This document shows, one piece after another, positions 22,161 to 30,684 of a stretch of DNA of 64,000 nucleotides. Below the pieces are notes generated by a model. The model saw only the letters and a program-made list of their open reading frames with translations, had not been told where the DNA came from and made no database searches. Positions within the stretch are counted from its first letter, which is position 1. The number at the start of each line of letters is the position of its first letter. The DNA lies in the NCBI GenBank assembly GCA_018969405.1, contig JAGWYK010000002.1, positions 62,001-126,000 of the forward strand, read 5' to 3'. Origin of the DNA: Acidobacteriota bacterium (lineage in GTDB: Bacteria > Actinomycetota > Acidimicrobiia > Acidimicrobiales > Acidimicrobilacustridaceae). The position numbers and the translations under genes are program-made.

Positions 22161-24815
22161 CAGGAACCGATGGTGCTCGAGCAGCTCGTGGGCCAGTCGG
22201 TCGGCCTCCCGGGTGCGCAGGGCGACACTGACCTCGAGGCGTTCGAGGTGCTGGGCGAGGATCTTGTCGCCCTGAGGGACCTCGTGGGTCTCGAAGAACG
22301 AGAGCACCTCGTGGGCGAGACCCGGGTCGGAGATCGATCGGATGCCCTCGAGCAGCCGGGCGATGGAGTTCGACGGGAACCGGCGATTGATGGTGTCCCA
22401 TTCGGCGACCACGAAGAACCAGGCCAGATCCCCATGGTGGCGATTGGTGAGCGCCCGGCGCAGCACTGCCGGGGCGTCCTGGGTGCGGATGGCATCGGTG
22501 ATGCTCATGGCCAGCAGGCGCCGCAGGAGATCGGCGTCGGGGAAGTCGGCGAGCGCAGCGAGATGACGGAGCTGCTCCTGGGGGGTGTCGGCCTCACGCA
22601 TGCGCACCACGAACTCGTCGAACTCGGTGACGGTGCCGGAGGCGGCCACGATCGTGATGGCCGCGGCGCGCAGGGCGGCGTCGGCCCCGACATCGGGCGC
22701 CGAGCCGTCGAACCCGGCGATGGTGCGGGCCCGACGACGCACGGCCTCGTCCTCGCCGAGGACTCCGAGGGCCTCGAACAGCACACCGCGCAGCGCTCGG
22801 TCGCGATCGTCGGTGATGGGGGCGTCGCCGAGACGCTGCAGCGCCGGGCCGATGAGGGCGCGCACCCGGCTCTGGAACGCACTGCGGGCCTCGCCGTCGA
22901 GGAGGCGGTCGAGGGCGGTGAGGGAGGCGATGATCCGCTGCCACACCGAGAGGTCGGTCTCGGTGGCGAAGGCATCGACGGTGACGAGGAAGTCATGGGC
23001 GGTGATGCGTCCGGCGAGCACGCCGGCCCAGGCATCGTCGATGAGTCCGTAGCGCTCGATGGGGGAGAGATCGCTCTGGGCATGGGCGACCAGGGCCGCC
23101 CGCAGCTGGGGCGCGTAGTCGACCCGGTAGAACCCGGTCCCCTCGGTGTTGACCAGGACCCACAGCGCCGGTTCGACCAGCTCGATGTCGATGGAGGGAC
23201 CGTCGAGCAGCACCTTCTCGACGGTGAGGACGCCGTCGGGCATGGTGCGCTGCGAGAGCATGATCGGCACCATCCACCGCGAGCGATCGTCCTCGCGGGC
23301 GGTGGGTCCGGTGCCCTCGCCGAGATCGCCGGCGTACCCGAAGCGGTGCTGGGAGAGGCGCAGCGTGCGTCCGTCGTCGACGATCTCGACCGAGATGACC
23401 GGATGACCCCCCTGGAGGATCCAGGAGTCCATGATGCTGCGCACCGGCTGATCGGCCACCGCCTCGATGGCGTCCCACAGGTCGGTGGTCTCGGTGTTGG
23501 CATGGGCATGGGTGGCGAGGTAGGACCGGATGCCGGCCCGGAACACCTCGGGCTCGAGGAAGGTCTCGAGCATGCGCACCACCGCGGCGCCCTTCTCGTA
23601 GGTGAGGATGTCGAACATCCCCTCGGCATCGTCGGGGGAGACCACCGGGTACTCGATGGGGCGGGTGCTGGTGAGGGCGTCGGTGTCGAACGCCGCGCTG
23701 CGGGCGAGTCCGAAGGAGACCCAGCGCTCCCAGTCGGGACGGTAGGCGTCGGTGGCCTGCATCTCCATGAAGGTGGCGAACGCCTCGTTGAGCCAGATCC
23801 CGTTCCACCAGCGCATGGTGACGAGATCACCGAACCACATGTGGGCGAGCTCGTGATGGATGACGTCGGTGACGTTGAGCAGCTCGGCCTGGGTGGTGTC
23901 CTCGGGATCGACCAGCAGCAGGATCTCCCGGAAGGTGATGCAGCCGAGGTTCTCCATGGCCCCGAACGCGAAGTCGGGGATGGCGACGAGGTCGACCTTG
24001 TCCCCCGGGTAGGCGATGCCGTAGTACTCGCTGAAGTGCCGAAGGCCGAAGGCGCCGACCTCGAGAGCATGAGCCGTGAGATGGCCCTTGCCCCGGGGAT
24101 ACACGATGCGCAGGGGCACGCCGTCGACATCGACCGGTTCGGTGGCCTCGAGCGGGCCGACCACGAAGGCCACCAGGTAGGTCGACATCACCATCGTGTC
24201 GGCGAAGCGCACCACATCGGTCCCGGGTCGGTCGGGATGGGGGGTGCGACTGATCTCGGCGGCGTTCGAGACCGCGAACAGTTCGGCGTCGACCTCCAGC
24301 GTGATGCCGAACACCGCCTTGTGGGCCGGTTCGTCCCAGCACGGGAACGCCCGTCGGGCATGGGTGGCCTCGAACTGGGTGGTGGCGATGATCTGCTCCG
24401 CACCGTCGGTGTCGAGGAAGGTGGAGCGGTAGAACCCGTGCAACCGATCGTTGAGCTCACCGGCGAACTCGATGTGCAGGGTGGCGGTGCCCTCGACCAC
24501 GGCGGGAAGTCCGAAGGCCACGCGCTCGGTGGCGGCGTCGAGGTCGATCGTGGTGACGTCGTGACGCACCCCGGCGGCGTCGACCAGCCAGGCCCGTTCG
24601 ATGACGAGATCGAGGGCGTTGCAGTGGATGGTGTCGGTGGGTGCGTCGATGACGAGCCCGATGGCGACCGAGCCGCGGAAGGCGGCGGCGCCCAGGTCCG
24701 GCTCGAGGGTGAGGTCGTAGCGATGCGGTCGGACACCGGCGGGGAGGCGGTACGGATCGACGACCTCGGGATCGTCGAAGGCCGGCGGGTCGGAGGGGAG
24801 TTCTCGTGCGGTCAC
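22149..24815 (-). CDS. pepN: M1-family aminopeptidase (aminopeptidase N type)
   Basis: 888 aa. The M1 exopeptidase motif G-A-M-E-N lies near residue 285 and the zinc site H-H-E-L-A-H (H-E-x-x-H) at about 320, with the third ligand Glu in W-L-N-E-A-F-A. A long helical ERAP1_C-like domain forms the second half. It removes N-terminal residues from peptides and is probably cytosolic, since no signal peptide is present. GTG start at 24815 with TACGCT 6 bases before; it is divergent from the PfkB gene. Confidence 0.93.
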   Translation of the reverse strand: MTARELPSDPPAFDDPEVVDPYRLPAGVRPHRYDLTLEPDLGAAAFRGSVAIGLVIDAPTDTIHCNALDLVIERAWLVDAAGVRHDVTTIDLDAATERVAFGLPAVVEGTATLHIEFAGELNDRLHGFYRSTFLDTDGAEQIIATTQFEATHARRAFPCWDEPAHKAVFGITLEVDAELFAVSNAAEISRTPHPDRPGTDVVRFADTMVMSTYLVAFVVGPLEATEPVDVDGVPLRIVYPRGKGHLTAHALEVGAFGLRHFSEYYGIAYPGDKVDLVAIPDFAFGAMENLGCITFREILLLVDPEDTTQAELLNVTDVIHHELAHMWFGDLVTMRWWNGIWLNEAFATFMEMQATDAYRPDWERWVSFGLARSAAFDTDALTSTRPIEYPVVSPDDAEGMFDILTYEKGAAVVRMLETFLEPEVFRAGIRSYLATHAHANTETTDLWDAIEAVADQPVRSIMDSWILQGGHPVISVEIVDDGRTLRLSQHRFGYAGDLGEGTGPTAREDDRSRWMVPIMLSQRTMPDGVLTVEKVLLDGPSIDIELVEPALWVLVNTEGTGFYRVDYAPQLRAALVAHAQSDLSPIERYGLIDDAWAGVLAGRITAHDFLVTVDAFATETDLSVWQRIIASLTALDRLLDGEARSAFQSRVRALIGPALQRLGDAPITDDRDRALRGVLFEALGVLGEDEAVRRRARTIAGFDGSAPDVGADAALRAAAITIVAASGTVTEFDEFVVRMREADTPQEQLRHLAALADFPDADLLRRLLAMSITDAIRTQDAPAVLRRALTNRHHGDLAWFFVVAEWDTINRRFPSNSIARLLEGIRSISDPGLAHEVLSFFETHEVPQGDKILAQHLERLEVSVALRTREADRLAHELLEHHRFLHRH

Positions 24816-24821
24816 CCCTCC

Positions 24822-24827
24822 AGCGTA
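24822..24827 (-). promoter_or_regulatory. Leaderless -10 (TACGCT) for pepN
   Basis: TACGCT on the minus strand is exactly 6 bases before GTG 24815. It shares its central TA with the plus-strand TAGGGT at 24826-24831. Confidence 0.55.
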
Positions 24828-24831
24828 GGGT
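24826..24831 (+). promoter_or_regulatory. Leaderless -10 (TAGGGT) for the PfkB gene
   Basis: TAGGGT ends 7 bases before ATG 24839. It overlaps the oppositely directed pepN -10, so only one polymerase could open this site at a time. Confidence 0.55.
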
Positions 24832-24838
24832 CACCGCC

Positions 24839-25852
24839 ATGACCTCCCTCCCGCCCCCTGTGGGGCGATCCCTCGACGTGGTGTGCATCGGCATGGCCAT
24901 CGTCGACGTTCTCACCCACACCGACGACGCCTTCCTCGACCACCACGCCATGGTGAAGGGGGCGATGGACCTCATCGACACCGAACGGGCCCTGCGCATC
25001 TACGACGCCATGCCCCCCGCCATCGAGATCTCCGGCGGCTCGGCGGCCAACACCGCCGTCGGCGTGGCCTCCTTCGGGCGCCGGGCCGCCTTCATCGGCA
25101 AGGTGGCCGATGACGACCTCGGTGCGGTGTTCGCCCATGACATCCGGGCCGCCGGCGTGGCCTACGCCACCGATGCCGTCACCGGCGCCGCCGCGGCGGC
25201 CGGCACCGCCCGGTGCCTCATCCTGGTCACGCCCGACGCCCAGCGAACCATGAACACCCACCTCGGTGTGGCCGCCTCGCTGCAGGCCTCCGATGTCGAT
25301 GCCGATCTCATCGCCTCAGCCTCGGTGCTCTACATCGAGGGCTACCTCTGGGACGATCCCGGGGCCATCGGGGTCATCCGCACCGCCATCGACACCGCCC
25401 GTGCTGCCGGCACCCGGGTGGCCTTCTCCCTCTCCGACGGCTTCTGCGTCGATCGTCATCGTCAGGAGTTCCTCCGACTGGTCGCCGCCGATGTCGACAT
25501 CCTCTTCGCCAACGAGGTCGAGATCTGCTCGTTGTACGAGACCTCCGAGTTCGCCTCCGCCGCCGCGCAGGTGTCGGACCATGTCGCCATCGCCTGCCTC
25601 ACCCGGTCGGAGCAGGGATCGGTCGTCGTCGCCGGCGGCGAGCGCATCGTCGTCCCGGCGGTCCCCGCCGAACTGGTCGACACCACCGGAGCCGGTGATC
25701 TCTATGCTGCGGGCTTCCTGTCCGGCTGGTCCTCCGGTCTGTCGATCGAGGATGCCGCCCGGATGGGTTCGCTGGCGGCCGGTGAGGTCATCTCCCATCT
25801 GGGCGCCCGTCCGCAGTCCCCGCTGTCCGATCTCTGGAGGGTCCACCGATGA
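24839..25852 (+). CDS. PfkB-family carbohydrate/adenosine kinase
   Basis: 337 aa ribokinase-fold enzyme. G-G-S-A-A-N-T-A near residue 62 binds the sugar, and D-T-T-G-A-G-D-L-Y-A-A-G-F near 280 holds the catalytic Asp and anion hole. The order and L-I-L-V-T-P-D-A-Q-R-T-M are closest to adenosine-kinase-like members. It phosphorylates a sugar or nucleoside with ATP. Its stop overlaps the next start (ATGA). Confidence 0.88.
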   Translation: MTSLPPPVGRSLDVVCIGMAIVDVLTHTDDAFLDHHAMVKGAMDLIDTERALRIYDAMPPAIEISGGSAANTAVGVASFGRRAAFIGKVADDDLGAVFAHDIRAAGVAYATDAVTGAAAAAGTARCLILVTPDAQRTMNTHLGVAASLQASDVDADLIASASVLYIEGYLWDDPGAIGVIRTAIDTARAAGTRVAFSLSDGFCVDRHRQEFLRLVAADVDILFANEVEICSLYETSEFASAAAQVSDHVAIACLTRSEQGSVVVAGGERIVVPAVPAELVDTTGAGDLYAAGFLSGWSSGLSIEDAARMGSLAAGEVISHLGARPQSPLSDLWRVHR

Positions 25853-26691
25853 GCTGGAAGTGCTTCGACGTCACGGTCACCGATCACGTCGCCCATGTGG
25901 TGCTGAATCGACCCGATGAGCTCAACTCCATGATCCGGGAGTTCTGGAACGAACTGCCGCGCATCGTGCGCCAGCTCGACGACCGCGGCGATGTGCGCGC
26001 CATCGTGGTGTCCTCCACGGGCCGACACTTCTGCGCCGGCATGGACCTCGCCGTGTTCTCCGCGAACGACACCGGTCTCGGTGGTGGAGCGGGGGAGATG
26101 GGCCGGGTGCGAGCGCGGCTGCGCCAGACCGCGCTGATGCTCCAGGAGAGCTTCAGTGCTTTCGAGAAGGCCCGCATGCCGGTGCTGGCCGCCATCCATG
26201 GAGGTTGTATCGGCGGTGCGGTCGACATGGTCACCGCCGCCGACATGCGCTACTGCAGCGCGGACGCCTTCTTCGTCATCCAGGAGATCAACATCGGCAT
26301 GACCGCCGATGTCGGCACGCTCCAGCGCCTGCCCAAGCTCATCCCCGAAGGCATCGCCCGCGAGTACGCCTACACCGGTCGCCGCATGACCGCCCAGCGC
26401 GCCCTCGAGGTCGGTCTCGTCAACGAGATCTTCCCCACCCATGAGGCACTGGTCGATGGCGTGCTGCAGATCGCCGCCGAGATCGCATCCAAGAGTCCGC
26501 TGGCCGTGTGGGGCTCGAAGGAGATGATCAACTACGCCCGCGATCACTCCGTGGCCGATTCGCTCGACCACATCGCCACCTGGCAGACCGGGATGTTCCA
26601 GCCCTCCGACATGATCGAGGCCTTCTCCGCCAAGGCCGAGGGGCGGGAGCCGAACTACCCCGATCTCATCGGCAACCCCGAGGAGTTCTGA
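25849..26691 (+). CDS. Crotonase-family dienoyl-CoA isomerase-like (ECH1 type)
   Basis: 280 aa. Crotonase fold with H-F-C-A-G-M-D-L (oxyanion loop) and G-G-C-I-G-G-A-V-D-M-V-T-A-A-D-M-R-Y-C. The block I-N-I-G-M-T-A-D-V-G-T-L-Q-R-L-P matches the delta3,5-delta2,4-dienoyl-CoA isomerase ECH1 closely, including the acidic residues (Asp in A-V-D-M, Glu in Q-E-I-N, Asp in A-D-V-G) that set it apart from hydratases. It helps beta-oxidise fatty acids with odd-numbered double bonds. The kinase partner upstream has no obvious link. Confidence 0.85.
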   Translation: MSWKCFDVTVTDHVAHVVLNRPDELNSMIREFWNELPRIVRQLDDRGDVRAIVVSSTGRHFCAGMDLAVFSANDTGLGGGAGEMGRVRARLRQTALMLQESFSAFEKARMPVLAAIHGGCIGGAVDMVTAADMRYCSADAFFVIQEINIGMTADVGTLQRLPKLIPEGIAREYAYTGRRMTAQRALEVGLVNEIFPTHEALVDGVLQIAAEIASKSPLAVWGSKEMINYARDHSVADSLDHIATWQTGMFQPSDMIEAFSAKAEGREPNYPDLIGNPEEF

Positions 26692-27294
26692 TCAGGGCAG
26701 TGCTTCGAGCGGCGGCAGGAAGTCCCAGCGCAGGTCGCCGACCTTCACCAGCACCGAGGAGATCCACCCGCCCATGGCGTTGAGGTGGTCATCGAGGAGG
26801 GCGCCGTCGGCCAACGTGGCCTCGTCGACCTCGTAGGAGCCCTCGTAGGAGACCTCGACGGCGTACTCGGCGGTGTCGAGATCGGTGGGGTAGGCGGCCT
26901 CGATGGTGGGACCGGAACGCTCGAGATGATCGCGTCCGATGGTGGGACTGACCGCCGGCAGCACCGCCAGCAGCTCGGCGACATCGGGGGCCTTGGCGAG
27001 GCGCTGCACCCGCAGGGCGATCTCGATGTCGATCCGGGGGGCCTCATCGAGCTGCTCGCCGATGTACCAGGACCGGTACGAGGTCTGCGCCCAGGTGGGC
27101 CAGGTCAGCGTGATGTCGGCCTGCACCCGCGGGGGGTGCCCCTCGCCGGGGAGTCCGTAGCTGGTCTCCCAGGTCATGTCGCCGAGGAGCATGTCGACGT
27201 TGAAGCGCTCCTCGAAGGCCTGCCGCTCCAGCATGGCGCCCTCGAAGGCGTCGCGCAGCGCGCCGATGGCGTCGGTGAACACATGGTCGAGCAC
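26692..27294 (-). CDS. Hypothetical protein, 200 aa
   Basis: I do not recognise this family. The protein is acidic and soluble, with W-E-T-S-Y-G-L-P-G-E-G and W-P-T-W-A-Q-T-S-Y-R-S-W-Y near residues 40-75, then alternating charged and hydrophobic strands. There is no signal peptide. GTG 27294 has TAGGGT exactly 6 bases upstream. Its stop abuts the convergent isomerase stop with no spacer. Confidence 0.7.
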   Translation of the reverse strand: MLDHVFTDAIGALRDAFEGAMLERQAFEERFNVDMLLGDMTWETSYGLPGEGHPPRVQADITLTWPTWAQTSYRSWYIGEQLDEAPRIDIEIALRVQRLAKAPDVAELLAVLPAVSPTIGRDHLERSGPTIEAAYPTDLDTAEYAVEVSYEGSYEVDEATLADGALLDDHLNAMGGWISSVLVKVGDLRWDFLPPLEALP

Positions 27295-27300
27295 GTGGTG

Positions 27301-27306
27301 ACCCTA
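27301..27306 (-). promoter_or_regulatory. Leaderless -10 (TAGGGT)
   Basis: TAGGGT on the minus strand is exactly 6 bases before GTG 27294. Confidence 0.55.
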
Positions 27307-27366
27307 CCGGCCGCCACACCCCATCGGAGATGCATCCGCTCCGGATCTCCCCGGGACCCGCTGCGG

Positions 27367-27372
27367 TAGGTT
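27367..27372 (+). promoter_or_regulatory. Leaderless -10 (TAGGTT) for the MBOAT gene
   Basis: TAGGTT ends 8 bases before ATG 27381. Confidence 0.5.
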
Positions 27373-27380
27373 CGCGCCCG

Positions 27381-28817
27381 ATGCTCTTCCCCACCATCGA
27401 CTTCGCGGTCTTCTTCGTGGTGGTGTTCACCGGCAGCTGGATCCTGCGGCCCCATCGCCGGGCATGGCGGTGGTTCATACTGGCGGCCAGCTGTGTGTTC
27501 TACGGCTGGTGGGACTGGAACTTCCTCTACCTGCTGCTCGCCAGCATCGGCATCAACTGGTTGTTCGGTGTGGTGATCCACCGGGCGCTCACGCCTGATG
27601 GCGAGCGCACGCCGCTGAGCATCTGGCTCGTGCGCGCCGCCGTGGTGGTGAACCTCGGGATCCTCGGGTACTTCAAGTACTTCAGCTTCTTCGTCTCGGC
27701 GGTGGCCGACCGACTCGACAGCCTCGGTATCTCGGTGAGTGCACCGGTGCTGCGCATCGTGCTGCCCGTGGGGATCTCGTTCTTCACCTTCCAGGCCCTC
27801 AGCTATGTGATCGACATCGGCCGGGGACACTGGCGGCGTCCGCTGCCACTGCTCGACTTCGCGGTCTACCTGTCGTTCTTCGCCCATCTCGTCGCCGGCC
27901 CCATCGTGCGGGCCAGCGAGTTCGTCCCCCAGCTCGATCACATCCCGGACCCCCGCTACGTGCGGGCCTCCGAGGCGTTCATGCTCATCTTCCGCGGGAT
28001 GTTCAAGAAGGTCGTGATCTCGAGCTTCCTCGCCACCCAGATCGTCGACCCGGTGTTCCGACTCCCGGGCGCCTACGACCGCTGGGAGGTGCTGTGGGCG
28101 ATCTACGCCTACGCCATCCAGATCTACGCCGACTTCAGCGGCTACACCGACATCGCCATCGGGGTGGCACTGCTGCTGGGGATCCGCTTCCCGCTGAACT
28201 TCGACGCGCCCTACACAGCCACCTCGCTGCAGGACTTCTGGCGACGTTGGCACATGACCCTGTCGCGCTGGTTGCGCGACTACCTCTACATCCCCCTCGG
28301 GGGCAATCGCGGTTCGAAGCTGTTCACCTATCGGAACCTGTTCCTGGTGATGCTGCTCGGTGGGCTCTGGCACGGGGCCAACTGGACCTTCGTCATCTGG
28401 GGGAGCATCCATGGCGGCTACCTGATCGGCGAACGGGTGGTGAAGGAGCGCTGGGTCGGTCACGAACGGGGAGTGCCGCCGAGGGTGGTGAAGGTCCTGC
28501 AGTGGTTCCTGACCTTCAACGTCGTGTGTCTGGCCTGGGTGTTCTTCCGGGCGCCCTCGGTCAGCGATGCCTTCGCCGTGCTGTGGCGACTGGTGGTGGG
28601 CACCGGCAGCGATGCGAACGTGACGCTGCTGCTGATCCTGGTGGTCCTCGCCAGCCTCGCCTCCCAGTTCGTGCCCGAGCGCTTCCCGAAGCGGGCCGAG
28701 CGCTGGTTCGGTGGTCTCGCCCCCATCCTGCAGATCGCTGCGCTGGCCCTCGGGCTGGTGATGATCGACGCGCTCGGGCCCGAGGGTGTCGCCCCGTTCA
28801 TCTACTTCCAGTTCTGA
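27381..28817 (+). CDS. MBOAT O-acyltransferase (AlgI-like)
   Basis: 478 aa, about 11-12 membrane helices. Markers are G-Y-F-K-Y, Y-A-D-F-S-G-Y-T-D-I-A-I-G, D-F-W-R-R-W-H-M-T-L-S-R-W-L-R-D-Y-L-Y-I-P-L-G-G-N, and the active-site His in G-L-W-H-G-A-N-W. It passes acyl groups across the membrane for O-acetylation of an exported glycan. The SGNH protein encoded 69 bases downstream is a natural periplasm-side partner, as AlgJ/AlgX are to AlgI. Confidence 0.92.
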   Translation: MLFPTIDFAVFFVVVFTGSWILRPHRRAWRWFILAASCVFYGWWDWNFLYLLLASIGINWLFGVVIHRALTPDGERTPLSIWLVRAAVVVNLGILGYFKYFSFFVSAVADRLDSLGISVSAPVLRIVLPVGISFFTFQALSYVIDIGRGHWRRPLPLLDFAVYLSFFAHLVAGPIVRASEFVPQLDHIPDPRYVRASEAFMLIFRGMFKKVVISSFLATQIVDPVFRLPGAYDRWEVLWAIYAYAIQIYADFSGYTDIAIGVALLLGIRFPLNFDAPYTATSLQDFWRRWHMTLSRWLRDYLYIPLGGNRGSKLFTYRNLFLVMLLGGLWHGANWTFVIWGSIHGGYLIGERVVKERWVGHERGVPPRVVKVLQWFLTFNVVCLAWVFFRAPSVSDAFAVLWRLVVGTGSDANVTLLLILVVLASLASQFVPERFPKRAERWFGGLAPILQIAALALGLVMIDALGPEGVAPFIYFQF

Positions 28818-28874
28818 ATCCGGCCGATCCGGTGCCGGGCCCGGACTCGCCCGACGAGGCGCAGTGGTGGCCTC

Positions 28875-28880
28875 TACGCT
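28875..28880 (+). promoter_or_regulatory. Leaderless -10 (TACGCT)
   Basis: TACGCT is exactly 6 bases before ATG 28887. Confidence 0.55.
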
Positions 28881-28886
28881 CGGGTC

Positions 28887-30041
28887 ATGGCTCGCCCGGT
28901 CCGGTCTGGAGCATCACCCCGCCCGCCGGCCGACGACCGCTGGTTCTCCTGGCGCACGCTGCTGCACCGGAACCGGTCGCAACGACCCGGCACGATGTCG
29001 GCCGGCATGATCCTGATCGTCATGGTGGCGGGCCTGCTGCTGGCGATGACCCTCAACGCCGATGCCACATTGCGGAAGAGCAACGCCAAGGGTGATGGCT
29101 GGCGCAACGGAGTGGCCAGCGTGATCGCCACGGTCAGCGACACCTTCCAGTTCACCTTCCTGCGCACCCGCGTCGACGCAGCGCTCGGCAAGAACCAGGG
29201 TTCGCGCATCGATGCGGCCGAGCTGGTGCGTCGACAGCAGGAGGCCCAGGCTGCGCAGGACGCCTACGCGGCCAGCCGACCCCCGACCATCGCCGCGCCC
29301 ACCTCCTCGGCGCCGCTGCATCTGTGGGTGGGCGGTGACTCCATCACCCAGACCCTCGGGGCCTCGCTGCAGCGGGTGCTGGCCACCACCGGGGTGTTCA
29401 CCTCGACCCTCGACTACCACGTGTCGACGGGCCTGGCCCGACCCGACTACTTCAACTGGCCCGAGCACCTCGTGCGCGATGTCCTCCCCAAGGACCAGCC
29501 CTCGGTCCTGGTGATGATGTTCGGGGCGAACGACGGCCAGAACATGACCGACCGGCAGGGCCGCGGCCTCACCCGGGGATCGCCGGAGTGGCTGGCCGAG
29601 TACCGGCGCCGGGTGGCGGCCACGATGGACCTGCTGAAGTCGCCGACCGACGACCGGCTCACCATCTGGTGCGGTCCGCCGCCGATGGGTCCGGGCACCA
29701 AGGTGCGGGGCATGGACGAGATCGCCCACATCGTGTGGTCGGAGGCGCAGACCCGCCCGTGGATCCAGTACTTCGACACCTGGCCGTTCCTGTCCGATGA
29801 CGAACTGCGCTACGTGCTCGAGGCGCCCTCCGCCGACGGTCAGCGTCGGGTCCTGCGTCAGGCCGATGATGTGCACATGTCGGTGGCCGGCGCCGACCGG
29901 GTGGCCTGGGCGATCCTCGCCCGGATCGGGACGCTCATCGATCTGTCATCGGGTCGCATCGCCCCTCCGCCCGGCGAGACCGCGCCGGCCTCGGTCGCCG
30001 AACGGCGCGAGGTACCCGAGTCGATGCCCGGTTCCGAGTAG
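28887..30041 (+). CDS. Membrane-anchored SGNH/GDSL hydrolase (DUF459-like)
   Basis: 384 aa. There is a cytoplasmic Arg-rich N-terminus and one membrane helix at about 40-56. The SGNH core has G-G-D-S-I-T-Q (Ser near 150), F-G-A-N-D-G-Q-N (block III Asn) and D-D-V-H-M-S (Asp-x-x-His). It probably acts outside the membrane as acetyl-transferase or esterase on the glycan served by the MBOAT protein. It has its own promoter-like hexamer, so co-expression with the MBOAT gene is not guaranteed. Confidence 0.88.
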   Translation: MARPVRSGASPRPPADDRWFSWRTLLHRNRSQRPGTMSAGMILIVMVAGLLLAMTLNADATLRKSNAKGDGWRNGVASVIATVSDTFQFTFLRTRVDAALGKNQGSRIDAAELVRRQQEAQAAQDAYAASRPPTIAAPTSSAPLHLWVGGDSITQTLGASLQRVLATTGVFTSTLDYHVSTGLARPDYFNWPEHLVRDVLPKDQPSVLVMMFGANDGQNMTDRQGRGLTRGSPEWLAEYRRRVAATMDLLKSPTDDRLTIWCGPPPMGPGTKVRGMDEIAHIVWSEAQTRPWIQYFDTWPFLSDDELRYVLEAPSADGQRRVLRQADDVHMSVAGADRVAWAILARIGTLIDLSSGRIAPPPGETAPASVAERREVPESMPGSE

Positions 30042-30082
30042 GGGTCGCGTCGCCCGACGACTCGCCGATTGCACCGCTTGCA

Positions 30083-30102
30083 CCGCGGCTGACTCGCCGC
30101 GG
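30083..30102. terminator. Weak stem-loop between convergent genes
   Basis: CCGCGG repeated as a self-complementary 6-bp stem around an 8-base loop, between the stops at 30041 and 30108. Confidence 0.35.
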
Positions 30103-30107
30103 CTGGC

Positions 30108-30458
30108 TCAGGGGTGCGAGGCGGTGACGGTGGTGAGGATACCGCCGCGAACCTTCCAGATCGTCTCGACGGTGATGCGACGCGGGTGGGTGGCGGTCAC
30201 GAGGTCGTCGAGGATCTCGTTGGTGACCGCTTCATGGAACGCCCCCTGATCGCGGAAACTCCACAGGTACATCTTGAGACTCTTGAGTTCGACCAGCAGC
30301 GCATCGGGCACATAGGTGATGTGCACCGAGGCGAAATCGGGCTGACCGGTGACCGGGCACAGACAGGTCAACTCGTCGGTCTCCAGGAGGATCTCGTAGT
30401 CCCGACCCGGCTCAGGGTTGGGGACGGTGATGAGTTCCCGGGAGGGCTGGCTGGGCAC
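30108..30458 (-). CDS. queF: NADPH-dependent 7-cyano-7-deazaguanine reductase (preQ0 reductase)
   Basis: 116 aa, the short single-domain (unimodular) QueF. The catalytic Cys34 and Asp41 lie in [10 protein letters not shown], and the QueF motif is [13 protein letters not shown]. It reduces preQ0 to preQ1 in queuosine biosynthesis. No other queuosine genes are in the window. It begins 6 bases after the bL37 stop, so the two appear co-transcribed. Confidence 0.95.
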   Translation of the reverse strand: MPSQPSRELITVPNPEPGRDYEILLETDELTCLCPVTGQPDFASVHITYVPDALLVELKSLKMYLWSFRDQGAFHEAVTNEILDDLVTATHPRRITVETIWKVRGGILTTVTASHP

Positions 30459-30464
30459 GACGGC

Positions 30465-30551
30465 TCAGCCGCGACCGGCGTTGGGCTTGGTGCCGTGGTT
30501 GGCCGGCTTGCGACGGGCGTTGGTCTTGCGCTTCGAGGTCTTCTTCGACAT
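30465..30551 (-). CDS. Small ribosomal protein bL37 homologue, 28 aa
   Basis: 28 aa, very basic: M-S-K-K-T-S-K-R-K-T then R-R-K-P-A-N-H-G-T-K-P-N-A-G. The K-x-A-N-H-G-x-x-P-N pattern matches bL37, the roughly 24-residue protein of the large subunit found in mycobacterial ribosome structures. It lies just upstream of queF. Its promoter core is identical to that of bS22 at 44498. Confidence 0.82.
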   Translation of the reverse strand: MSKKTSKRKTNARRKPANHGTKPNAGRG

Positions 30552-30560
30552 AGGGCGCCG

Positions 30561-30566
30561 ATCGTA
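30561..30566 (-). promoter_or_regulatory. Promoter of bL37 (TACGAT, shared with bS22)
   Basis: TACGAT followed by CGGCGC, ending 9 bases before the ATG. The 12 bases TACGATCGGCGC and the spacing are the same as at the bS22 gene. Confidence 0.6.
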
Positions 30567-30669
30567 CCCGTCGGCACCCGCGGTGACCCAACCCGTGCGG
30601 TCCGGTCGCCGTCGGATCGCCATCCGGTCGAGGACATCAGGTCCCGTCGGCGCTGGGCAGGGGGCCGAC

Positions 30670-30675
30670 TAGCGT
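30670..30675 (+). promoter_or_regulatory. -10 (TAGCGT) for ychF
   Basis: TAGCGT ends 9 bases before ATG 30685, with no Shine-Dalgarno. Confidence 0.45.
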
Positions 30676-30684
30676 GCTCGCCCG

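Noticed and set aside
22110-24842. 910-codon open frame on the plus strand
   Set aside because: It is exactly antisense to the M1 aminopeptidase, has Gly/Arg/His-rich composition without domains, and arises from high GC codon bias.
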